A DNA stretch of 64,000 nt from an uncultured Treponema sp. (GTDB lineage Bacteria > Spirochaetota > Spirochaetia > Treponematales > Treponemataceae). Below the pieces are notes generated by a model, which was not told the DNA's origin, did not search any database, and worked only from the letters and a program-made list of their open reading frames with translations. Both the position numbers and the translations under genes were made by a program. Position 1 is the stretch's first letter. The number at the start of each line of letters is the position of its first letter. Positions 35,088 to 43,213 of this stretch are shown here, piece after piece. The stretch spans positions 1-64,000 of the forward strand of contig NZ_CAKVAM010000006.1 in assembly GCF_934725225.1 (NCBI RefSeq), written 5' to 3'.

Positions 35088-36224
35088 TCAAAGCTCATTT
35101 GAATGAAAATTATCCAAGAAATTTTTTTTGTATTCTTCAAATTTGTCGTTTTCGATTGCTGTGCGAATTTCTAAAATCATATTGTGCAAAAAATAAAGGT
35201 TGTGGTAGCTTGCCAGCATAGAAGAAAGAATTTCCTGCTCGCGGAAAATATGCCGCAAATACGCACGCGAATAAGTTTTGCAGACTTTGCAATTGCATTC
35301 AGAATCAAGCACAGAAAAATCACGTTCAAATCTTTTTTGCTTGATTGAAAGCATTCCTTTGTGATGAAAATAAAGTCCATGCCGGGCAATGCGCGTAGGC
35401 TGAACACAATCAAACATATCAATTCCATTTGAAACTGCGTCAAGAATATATTCAGGAGTTCCAATTCCCATAACGTAACGAGGCTTGTCTTTTGAAAGAA
35501 ACTGAACTGTGTATTTCAACTTTTCAGCAAAAACATCCGCAGGCTCGCCAACGCTCAATCCGCCGATTGCAAGTCCCAGAGTTCCGAGAGAATCCACAAA
35601 TTCCGCGCTTTCTTTTCTAAGGTCATCAAAAAAATTTCCTTGAACAATCGGAAACAAAATTCCTTTGTAGCCATTTTCAGAATGAAGCTTCCATTCTTTT
35701 AGCGCGCGAACAGCCCAGTCAGAAGACAAACGGAAAGCTCGTTCAGCCTCGCGTCTTTCAACGCCATATCCAGAGCAAACATCAAGCTGCATTTGAATGT
35801 CGCTGTTAAGTTTTACTTGAGTTTGAACAACATTTTCTGGAGTAAAAAAATGCTTGCTTCCATCAATTGTGCTTCTAAAGGCAACTCCTTCATTTTCAAT
35901 TTTCCGAAGATTTGAAAGGGACCATACTTGAAATCCGCCGGAATCTGTTAGAAAATTTTTGTTCCATTTTGTAAATCCGTGAAGTCCGCCAGCTTCAGAA
36001 ACAATGTCAGCGCCGGGACGAAGATAAAGATGATAAGTGTTTGCAAGAATAATTTCAAAGCCGATTTCTTCCAAATCATCTTTGGTCAAAGCCTTTACAG
36101 TTCCCTTTGTTCCAACCGGCATAAAAACAGGAGTCTGAACATCTCCGTGCGCCAAGTGAACAACTCCAGTCCGCGCGCAGGAATTTTTATCTTCATGGTG
36201 AATTTCAAAAAAATTTTCTATCAT
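35088..36224 (-). CDS. tgt: Queuine tRNA-ribosyltransferase
   Basis: 378 residues from ATG 36224, preceded by GAGGA. Exchanges guanine-34 for the queuosine precursor in GUN-anticodon tRNAs. PVFMPVGTKG, the general acid/base region TDSGGFQVWSL, the nucleophile loop FDCVQPTRIARHG, and the zinc site CNCKVCKTYSRAYLRHIF are all present. It lies 24 bases downstream of the two permease genes on the same strand. Confidence 0.95.
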   Translation of the reverse strand: MIENFFEIHHEDKNSCARTGVVHLAHGDVQTPVFMPVGTKGTVKALTKDDLEEIGFEIILANTYHLYLRPGADIVSEAGGLHGFTKWNKNFLTDSGGFQVWSLSNLRKIENEGVAFRSTIDGSKHFFTPENVVQTQVKLNSDIQMQLDVCSGYGVERREAERAFRLSSDWAVRALKEWKLHSENGYKGILFPIVQGNFFDDLRKESAEFVDSLGTLGLAIGGLSVGEPADVFAEKLKYTVQFLSKDKPRYVMGIGTPEYILDAVSNGIDMFDCVQPTRIARHGLYFHHKGMLSIKQKRFERDFSVLDSECNCKVCKTYSRAYLRHIFREQEILSSMLASYHNLYFLHNMILEIRTAIENDKFEEYKKNFLDNFHSNEL

Positions 36225-36248
36225 AACATTTTTCCTCATTTTCAATTT

Positions 36249-37319
36249 TTAAGTTTTAGCATATTTCAACAAAACACAGCTGACAATTATAAAAAGCACA
36301 ACCGGACTCCAGGCTCCAAACAAAGGCGGAATAGCCTGAAACTTTGCCATAAGCATCGTAACCATTTGAAGAACATAAAACAAAACAACTGCCGTTATGC
36401 TCATTGCAAGGCTTACAAGCAAAACATTTTTACGAGTTTTTCCGCTAAGTCCAATCGCTAAAAAAACAACAATAAAAACGACAAAAGGAAACGAATATTT
36501 TTTATAATAAACAGATTTTTCTTCTGCGCTTGGAAGCCCTGCTTTTTCAAGATGCTCTATATATTCTCTGGCTTCTTTCGTGTTCACCTGTTCAACAGAA
36601 ATTGTATTGTTCCTAAAAGTTTCTGGAGGTTCCAAAAGACGTGCCTCTAATCTTTTTTCCAAATCGCAAGTTAAAAAATTTCCGTCTTGAAATTTATATT
36701 CCACTGCATTTTCAAGCTTCCAAGAATTGTTTTTCCAAAAAGCTTTTTGAGCATAAACAAGCGCATCGGGCTTTTTTTCTTCAGTTCTAAACAGAACATA
36801 AAGTTTGGAAAGAGATTCCGCTTTGTTGTTGAAAAAATCCGCCTTATAAATTACGTTTCCGCCTTCAGCCATAATCACAATCTTGCTGTTGTTCAAAGAT
36901 TTTTCCTTCGACAAAACTGATTCCTGCAGCTGTGTTTTTTTTGAAAATGTCGGAACAACAATATTGTCCTCAAAAATAAAAAGTGCAAAACTCATTGCAA
37001 CAGCAACGGCAAGCAACGGAACTGAAAATTTAAAAAGTGAAATTCCAGATGCAAAAACCGCAAGCAATTCATTTCGCGCATAAAAATCACTGAGCATATA
37101 GGCAGTCGCAAAAAGCATTGCAATCGGAACTGCATACCAAACGGCTTTTGGAATATAATAAACAAGAATCAAAGCGACATCGCGCGACGAAACATTTTTT
37201 GAAATATAATTCCACAGATTCATAAACAAATCTGTGAGGCAAAGAACAAGAACAAAAAACATGACCGCGCCAATAAAAACTGGAAAGAAACGCTTGAGCA
37301 TATAAAAAACAAGTTTCAT
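36249..37319 (-). CDS. LptF/LptG-family permease (second of pair)
   Basis: 356 residues. Three transmembrane segments at each end flank a periplasmic jellyroll-like domain (about 105-260), the standard LptF/LptG layout. In Gram-negatives the pair extracts lipopolysaccharide from the inner membrane with LptB. Treponemes are generally regarded as lacking LPS, so the cargo is probably another glycolipid or lipoprotein-linked polymer. It overlaps the preceding gene by four bases. Confidence 0.8.
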   Translation of the reverse strand: MKLVFYMLKRFFPVFIGAVMFFVLVLCLTDLFMNLWNYISKNVSSRDVALILVYYIPKAVWYAVPIAMLFATAYMLSDFYARNELLAVFASGISLFKFSVPLLAVAVAMSFALFIFEDNIVVPTFSKKTQLQESVLSKEKSLNNSKIVIMAEGGNVIYKADFFNNKAESLSKLYVLFRTEEKKPDALVYAQKAFWKNNSWKLENAVEYKFQDGNFLTCDLEKRLEARLLEPPETFRNNTISVEQVNTKEAREYIEHLEKAGLPSAEEKSVYYKKYSFPFVVFIVVFLAIGLSGKTRKNVLLVSLAMSITAVVLFYVLQMVTMLMAKFQAIPPLFGAWSPVVLFIIVSCVLLKYAKT

Positions 37320-38659
37320 TTTTTCTTGAGCCTTATGTAAAGAATAATTCCTAAAATTCCTATTACAAAATTAGGAGTCCACATCATCCAAAATCCGTTG
37401 TAGCCTCCGCGGATTCCAAACATTTGACCGATTATTGTTGCTGACCAGTAAAGAACTGAAAGTATTATTCCGAATATAAGTCCGAGTGTCTGCCCATCTT
37501 TTTTTCCGAAAATCAATGCAAGAGGAAAAGCTAACAGGGCGAAGAAAAATGATCCAAAAGGAACTGAAAATTTTTTATTGTATTCAAGTATAAAAGTGTT
37601 CAATCTTTTTTTCGTTGAAGAATTTTCCTGCTTCATTTTTTTTATTCGCTTTATCAAATCCCACGATGTCATTTCACGAGGCGAAGTTCCGTTGCTAGAA
37701 GAAATAATAGAATCTTCAAAAATGTTCAGCCGCAGTTTTTCAGCTGAAATAGATTCATAGTTTTCAGTTTCTGATTTGTCGAGGCTCAAGACAATCGGGC
37801 TGTTCATATCAAGCTGCATAATTACGCCCGGAGTTGAAGATTTTTTCACGTCGGAATTTTCAGCCATTATAATCCGCTGAACGCCGTCTTTTTCCGAATC
37901 GAACAAAACAATATCAGAAACATTATTTTTGTTTACATTTCCAATCACCAAAGTTGAATCATTCATTCTTTTTATTGACTTTGATTCAAGCTCAATAGCA
38001 GGATTTGACACAATAATTTGTTTGAAAAGCCGGTTATATTTTAAGGTTCCAATCGGAAGAAAATAGTCATTCATAATAAAACTAAAAACTGAAATCAAAA
38101 GTCCCATTGCCAAAACAGATTTTAAAATCAAACTGTAACGCTGACCACTTGCCCGGAAAATTAAAATTTCATTGTCGGTAACAAGTCTGCCAAGGCACAT
38201 CAAAAATCCAACAAGAGTCGCAAACGGCGCAGACTGGGAAATAACATTCGGCAAACAATACAAAATCAGTTTTAAAACAGAATTTACTGGAACTCGTTTT
38301 TTTAAAATAGTTTCAGCAAGCAAAAGAATTTGATTTACAAAAAACACAACAAAGAAAAAAACAAAGCAAATTAAAAAGTAAAGCAAAAGTTCTTTTGCAA
38401 TGTAGCGGACTAAAATATTTGATTTTACAGAATTCAGCTTGAAAATTTTCTTTGCAAAAAAAGCCTGCATTTTTACACAATCAGTTTTTCTTCCAATTGA
38501 AAATCCAGCTGTGTAAATTTTTCTTTGTAAATCAAAGTGTTTTAGTTTTTTAAATTTCCGTTTAAAAAAAAGAAAACAAAAAGCAATCTGTTTTCTAGCA
38601 AAAACAATCGCTGAGTCTATTTTATTGTAAACAAATTCAAAAATTTTTTTTGCCAACAT
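37316..38659 (-). CDS. LptF/LptG-family permease (first of pair) with N-terminal extension
   Basis: 447 residues from ATG 38659. The core from about residue 80 is an LptF-type permease (RYIAKELLLYFLICFVFFFVVFFV, three helices, central periplasmic domain, three C-terminal helices). About 75 very basic residues precede it. They may be real or may reflect a later start such as the ATG about 64 codons in; no clear ribosome binding site supports either. It starts six bases after the dut stop. Confidence 0.75.
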   Translation of the reverse strand: MLAKKIFEFVYNKIDSAIVFARKQIAFCFLFFKRKFKKLKHFDLQRKIYTAGFSIGRKTDCVKMQAFFAKKIFKLNSVKSNILVRYIAKELLLYFLICFVFFFVVFFVNQILLLAETILKKRVPVNSVLKLILYCLPNVISQSAPFATLVGFLMCLGRLVTDNEILIFRASGQRYSLILKSVLAMGLLISVFSFIMNDYFLPIGTLKYNRLFKQIIVSNPAIELESKSIKRMNDSTLVIGNVNKNNVSDIVLFDSEKDGVQRIIMAENSDVKKSSTPGVIMQLDMNSPIVLSLDKSETENYESISAEKLRLNIFEDSIISSSNGTSPREMTSWDLIKRIKKMKQENSSTKKRLNTFILEYNKKFSVPFGSFFFALLAFPLALIFGKKDGQTLGLIFGIILSVLYWSATIIGQMFGIRGGYNGFWMMWTPNFVIGILGIILYIRLKKK

Positions 38660-38664
38660 CAAGA

Positions 38665-39108
38665 TTAGACACCAGTGCTTCCGAAGCCTCCAGCTCCACG
38701 CAAAGTTTCAGAAATAGAATTTACAGAAATAAAATTCGCTGTTGTAAATGGAGAGATTACAATCTGGGCAATTCTATCTCCGCTGTTCACGATAAAATCT
38801 TCCTGCCCAAAATTAGCAAGAATAATTTTAAGCTCACCGCGATAATCGCTGTCAATAGTTCCAGGCGAATTTAAAACAGTAACGCCATTTTTTAAAGCAA
38901 GTCCGCTTCTTGGACGAACCTGAATTTCATAGCCAGACGGAATTTCAAAACTCAAGCCTGTAGGAATCAAAGCGCGCTCGCCTTTCTTAATAACAATCGG
39001 AGAATCCAGCAAAGCGCAAACATCAGCACCGGCGGAACCTTCAGTTTTATAAGCCGGCACAACAGCGTTTTTTTGCGCAACAATTTTCAAATCTATTTTT
39101 TCCAACAT
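38665..39108 (-). CDS. dut: dUTP diphosphatase
   Basis: 147 residues. The trimeric dUTPase motifs are in order: SAGADVCA (1), PRSGLALKNG (2), GTIDSDYRGELKI (3), RIAQIVI (4) and the C-terminal glycine-rich RGAGGFGSTG (5). It removes dUTP and provides dUMP. It overlaps the peptidase gene by 16 bases. Confidence 0.95.
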   Translation of the reverse strand: MLEKIDLKIVAQKNAVVPAYKTEGSAGADVCALLDSPIVIKKGERALIPTGLSFEIPSGYEIQVRPRSGLALKNGVTVLNSPGTIDSDYRGELKIILANFGQEDFIVNSGDRIAQIVISPFTTANFISVNSISETLRGAGGFGSTGV

Positions 39109-40379
39109 AATATTTCCTTTTTTTGTTTTGAAGAAAGCGCAGGTCCGTAAACAAGCGAAGATTTTTTTTCTTCATTTAAAAGATTTTTTATGAAGCCGAT
39201 TATATCATTTTTTTCAGCCGAACGTATACTATTCAGAATTTCTTCAGTTTCGTAAAGCGGAAATCCCATCGAATAAAAATTCCAAAGCCGTTGCATCAAA
39301 AACGCAGTTCTAGTTTCCCCAAGAATTTCCGAGCCGCACAAACGCTCTTTTGAAATTTCAATTTCTTCATCTGAAATTTGGTTTTCAACAAAGCCTGAAA
39401 TTTCTTCTGAAAGCTTTTTATAAACTTCAGCCGCTTTTGTTTTTTCACAAACAGCATAAGCGCACCAAAGCCCTGCGTTTTCATAAGTCGTGTAAAAACT
39501 TCCAACTGAATAGCAAAGTCCGGATTTTTCACGAAGCGAAGAAAAAAGCCGGCTGCTCATAGTTTCTCCGGCGGCGGAATTAAAAATCAAAAGTGAAATG
39601 TAATCTTTAAAAGAAAGATTTGATGAAAGCGGATACAAAGAAAAAATTTGCGTCTGATTAAATTTGGCTTTTAAAATCCGATTTTCTGTGTTCCAGACAA
39701 CTTTCTCTGAAAAATGAAGATGCTTAAAAAATTCCTGTGAAGGCTTGTGCTGCGGAAGTTTCTGCAAAGTTTCAACAAGAATATCTTCAAAAATTTTTCC
39801 GCAAACAATTACAACAAGCTCGCCTTCCGCAAAATATTTTTTATACCATTCAACCATCTGCTCCCGCGTAATCGAATCAACATCGTCGGAAGTTCCAGTT
39901 ATCGCAAGGCTAATTTTTTGATTCGGCCAGACACAAGACGCAACTTCATCCATTGCAGAATCATCAGGATCATCCAAAACAGCAAGAATTTCACTTTGAA
40001 CAACGCCGCGCTCTTTTTCCATTTCTTCAGGCGGAAAAGTACAGTTCGAACTCAAATCGCAAAGAGTTTCCAAAGCCGTTTTATAGTTTTCAAAATTTTC
40101 AGAAGGAACAGTGCAGTAAACGCCTACATTTTCGCGCTCGGTAAAAGCATTAAAAATTCCGCCCATTCTGTCAAAAATAAGCGATATGTCCCGGTTCGAT
40201 TTTGTTTTTGTTCCTTTAAAAATCATGTGCTCGGTAAAATGGCTGATTCCATGCTCACCTTCATTTTCAAATCGGCTTCCAACTGAAAAGTAAAAACCGA
40301 ATGTTGTAACTTTTGAATTTGCAACTGGCTGAGTGATAAGCGTTATGTTATTTAAAAGATTTTGTTTTTTTGCGAGCAT
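39093..40379 (-). CDS. M16-family zinc peptidase (processing peptidase type)
   Basis: 428 residues. The inverted zinc motif HFTEH with the distal Glu in the following helix, GGIFNAFTERENVGVY, and the C-terminal half-domain with SSRLFSSLREKSGLCYSV are typical of the PqqL/mitochondrial-processing-peptidase family that sits beside pnp in many bacteria. The ATG at 40379 is preceded six bases upstream by TAAAAT and lacks a ribosome binding site. Confidence 0.88.
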   Translation of the reverse strand: MLAKKQNLLNNITLITQPVANSKVTTFGFYFSVGSRFENEGEHGISHFTEHMIFKGTKTKSNRDISLIFDRMGGIFNAFTERENVGVYCTVPSENFENYKTALETLCDLSSNCTFPPEEMEKERGVVQSEILAVLDDPDDSAMDEVASCVWPNQKISLAITGTSDDVDSITREQMVEWYKKYFAEGELVVIVCGKIFEDILVETLQKLPQHKPSQEFFKHLHFSEKVVWNTENRILKAKFNQTQIFSLYPLSSNLSFKDYISLLIFNSAAGETMSSRLFSSLREKSGLCYSVGSFYTTYENAGLWCAYAVCEKTKAAEVYKKLSEEISGFVENQISDEEIEISKERLCGSEILGETRTAFLMQRLWNFYSMGFPLYETEEILNSIRSAEKNDIIGFIKNLLNEEKKSSLVYGPALSSKQKKEILCWKK

Positions 40380-40431
40380 AAAATGATTTTAGCAAATTTC
40401 AAAAAGTTTTGCATCAGATTGAAATTTCACA

Positions 40432-40467
40432 AAAAAAATCCGCCTGCAAATTACAGACGGATTCAGT
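40432..40467 (-). terminator. Terminator after pnp
   Basis: AATCCGCCTG pairs with CAGACGGATT around a 7-base loop (one G-T). The minus strand continues with eight T. Confidence 0.75.
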
Positions 40468-40483
40468 TCAAAGTTAAATAAAC

Positions 40484-42574
40484 TTATTTGCTTTCAATTG
40501 CATCAATGTAGCTCAAATTCAAGCGGCCCATCTTGTCAACTTCAAGCAGCTTTACAGGAACAACCTGACCTTCCTTGAGAACATCGCTTACTTTTTCAAC
40601 ACGGTTTCTTGAAAGTTTTGAAATGTGGCAAAGTCCTTCTTTTCCCGGAAGAATTTCTATAAAAGCGCCAAAGTCCATAATGCGCTTTACAGTTCCCTGA
40701 TAAATTGTGCCTGGCTCTGGATCTTCGCAGATTCCCTTGATAGCGGCTTTTGCAGCGTCAGTTGAAACTCCGGATTTTCCGTAAATTGTAACAGTTCCGT
40801 CATCTTCAGTATTGATTGTAACATTGTACTGCTGGCAAAGAGCTTTTACATTTTTTCCGCCCGGTCCAATCAAAGCACCGATTTTATCAACAGCGATTTT
40901 CATTGTTTCAATTTTTGGAGCGTAAGGACTGATTGGCTGAGGTTTGCTGATGCATTTTTCCATTATGTCAAGAATGTGGTTGCGTCCGCGTTTTGCCTGT
41001 TCAAGAGCGCGTCTCATAATATCCATGGAAACGCCGGCGATTTTTATATCCATCTGGAATCCTGTAATTCCATCGCGAGTTCCGGCAACTTTAAAGTCCA
41101 TATCACCAAGGTGATCTTCTTCTCCCAAAATATCAGAGAGAATTGCGTATTTCTTATACTGAGGTCCGTCAGTGATAAGTCCCATCGCAATTCCGGCAAC
41201 CATTTTTTTCATCGGAACACCAGCAGCAAGCAAAGACAAACATCCGCCACAAGTTGAAGCCTGAGAAGAAGAACCATTAGACTCCATGATTTCAGAAACG
41301 ACACGGATTGTATAAGGAAATTCGCTTCTCGAAGGAATCATCGGAGCCAAAGAACGGCGTGCAAGATTTCCGTGTCCAATTTCACGGCGGCCAGTTGTAA
41401 GCTTTCCAACTTCACCAACTGAATACGGAGGGAAATTGTAATGAAGAATAAAGTTTTCACTTCTGTCGCCTTCAATGTCATCATAAACCTGCTCGTCCAT
41501 TGCAGTTCCCAAAGTTGTTACAGCCAATGACTGAGTTTCGCCACGAGTAAACAAAGCTGAACCGTGAGGACGCGGAAGAACATTTACTTCACAAGTAATC
41601 GGACGAATATCTTCTGTGCCGCGGCCGTCAATGCGAAGACCTTTTTCAAGGATGCTTGAGCGGAGCAAATCATACTGAATGTCATCAAACAAAGCGTTGA
41701 ACAGTTTCGCCTGAATTTCATCTTCAAGCTGCTCTGAATATTTTTCCGCAATCTTAGCTTTTACAGCCTTTACAGCATTTCCGCGCGCCATTTTTCCTTT
41801 CTGGAAACAAGCTTCCTGCATAAGAGGAATTGCCTCGGCTTTGATTGCATCTGCGTTTTCAAGTTTAACATCAAGAGGTGCAAGCGGAAGTTTTTCTTTT
41901 CCGGCAAGCTTTACAAGCTCTTCCTGAAGCAAGCACATATCGGTAATAAATCCCTGCGCCTTTTCCAAAGCTCCAAGCATAACTTCCTCTGAAACTTCGT
42001 TTGCGCCACCTTCAACCATTGTAAATCCGTCTTTAGTTCCGGCAACAACAATTTCAAGCTGAATTTTTTCCATCTGCTCATAAGTCGGATTCAAAATGTA
42101 CTCGCCATTCAAATATCCAACGCGAACGCCTGCAACAGGTCCGTGGAAAGGAATGTCAGAAATAGAAACAGCCGCGCTCGAAGCAAGAACTGCAAGAATG
42201 TCTGGAGGATTCACGCCGTCAATAGAAACACAAGTCGGAACAATCTGAATTTCACGGCCGAAAGATGTTTCAAAAAGAGGACGCATTGGGCGGTCAATAA
42301 GACGGCTTACAAGAATTTCCTTGTCTTTTGGACGGCCTTCACGTTTTACAAATCCGCCCGGAATTTTTCCTGCGGCATAAAATTTTTCGTTGTACTCAAC
42401 TGTTACAGGAACAAAGTCAAGTCCTTCTTTTGCTTCACTTGAAGCGCAGACAGTTGCAATTACAGCAGTTCCGCCAATCTGCGCATAAACACAGCCGTTT
42501 GCCTGCTTTCCGATTTTTCCAGTTTCAAGAATAAGTTCCTGATCGCCAATTTTTCTGGTTACTCTTTGTATCAT
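40484..42574 (-). CDS. pnp: Polyribonucleotide nucleotidyltransferase
   Basis: 696 residues. Two RNase PH domains, the second with IRPITCEVN and HGSALFTRGETQSL, are followed by a KH domain (IGALIGPGGKNVKALC) and an S1 domain (GTVKRIMDFGAFIEILPGKEGLCHISK). Phosphorolytic 3'-5' RNA decay. It lies downstream of rpsO, as in many bacteria, with a terminator and a large hairpin between them. Confidence 0.96.
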   Translation of the reverse strand: MIQRVTRKIGDQELILETGKIGKQANGCVYAQIGGTAVIATVCASSEAKEGLDFVPVTVEYNEKFYAAGKIPGGFVKREGRPKDKEILVSRLIDRPMRPLFETSFGREIQIVPTCVSIDGVNPPDILAVLASSAAVSISDIPFHGPVAGVRVGYLNGEYILNPTYEQMEKIQLEIVVAGTKDGFTMVEGGANEVSEEVMLGALEKAQGFITDMCLLQEELVKLAGKEKLPLAPLDVKLENADAIKAEAIPLMQEACFQKGKMARGNAVKAVKAKIAEKYSEQLEDEIQAKLFNALFDDIQYDLLRSSILEKGLRIDGRGTEDIRPITCEVNVLPRPHGSALFTRGETQSLAVTTLGTAMDEQVYDDIEGDRSENFILHYNFPPYSVGEVGKLTTGRREIGHGNLARRSLAPMIPSRSEFPYTIRVVSEIMESNGSSSQASTCGGCLSLLAAGVPMKKMVAGIAMGLITDGPQYKKYAILSDILGEEDHLGDMDFKVAGTRDGITGFQMDIKIAGVSMDIMRRALEQAKRGRNHILDIMEKCISKPQPISPYAPKIETMKIAVDKIGALIGPGGKNVKALCQQYNVTINTEDDGTVTIYGKSGVSTDAAKAAIKGICEDPEPGTIYQGTVKRIMDFGAFIEILPGKEGLCHISKLSRNRVEKVSDVLKEGQVVPVKLLEVDKMGRLNLSYIDAIESK

Positions 42575-42658
42575 AAAAGTTTCCTAAATGTGCTTTTTAT
42601 GAACTTCTGATTATCCACAGATTACATCGATTCCCAATTTATAGAAATCCATATAATC

Positions 42659-42710
42659 GGTGGACTGATTCTTATCAGAATATTCAAAGGGAAATTCTTT
42701 TGAATCCACC
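42659..42710 (-). other. Long intercistronic hairpin upstream of pnp
   Basis: GGTGGA (42659-42664) and TCCACC (42705-42710) close a structure with internal pairing (ATTCAAA with TTTGAAT). It lies between the rpsO terminator and pnp, where the E. coli operon has an RNase III site used for pnp autoregulation. Function here is inferred from position only. Confidence 0.4.
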
Positions 42711-42712
42711 TT

Positions 42713-42756
42713 AAAAAAACAACGGCAGTAAATCCATTTTTGAATTCATCTGCCGT
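42713..42756 (-). terminator. Terminator after rpsO
   Basis: ACGGCAG (42722-42728) and CTGCCGT (42750-42756) form a perfect stem with a long loop; the minus strand continues GTTG and then seven T-rich bases. Confidence 0.6.
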
Positions 42757-42780
42757 CATCATCCAATTTTTTCTGCCAAA

Positions 42781-43050
42781 TTACTTGCGGATTCCAAGCT
42801 CTTTTATAAGAGAGCGGTAGCCTTCAAGATTTGTGCGTTTAAGATATTTCAAAAGCTTGCGGCGAGCACCAACAACTTTTAAAAGACCACGCTGTGCGCA
42901 AGTGTCTTTCGGGAAAGTTTTGCAGTGAGCTGTAAGCTCTTTAATGCGCTCTGTCATCAAAGCAATCTGAACATTTGAGTTTCCAGTGTCGCTTGCGTTT
43001 GCTCCAAATTTTGAAACAATTGACGCTGTTGTTTCTTTTGTAAGTGCCAT
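42781..43050 (-). CDS. rpsO: 30S ribosomal protein S15
   Basis: 89 residues. IALMTERIKELTAHCKTFPKDTCAQRGLLKVVGARRKLLKYLK is the conserved four-helix core that binds 16S rRNA helices 20-22. An AGGAG ribosome binding site is present. The leader of about 100 bases contains an ATTCC/GGAAT stem that could be an S15 autoregulatory structure. Confidence 0.97.
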   Translation of the reverse strand: MALTKETTASIVSKFGANASDTGNSNVQIALMTERIKELTAHCKTFPKDTCAQRGLLKVVGARRKLLKYLKRTNLEGYRSLIKELGIRK

Positions 43051-43154
43051 TTCTTACTCCTAATAAATTTTTATTTTCAGTCCTTCGATTTTTACAGGGA
43101 ACAAAAGTGGCGCTTTGTATTCCAAGCAAAATCACAACGGAATGAACTCTTTAC

Positions 43155-43182
43155 ATTTTACTGATATAGAAAGAAAAGTCAA
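43155..43182 (-). promoter_or_regulatory. rpsO promoter
   Basis: On the minus strand: -35 TTGACT (43177-43182), 16-base spacer, -10 TAAAAT (43155-43160). The leader is about 100 bases. Confidence 0.6.
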
Positions 43183-43213
43183 TGTTAAGCCGCGCGGCAA
43201 ACTTTTCTGCGAA

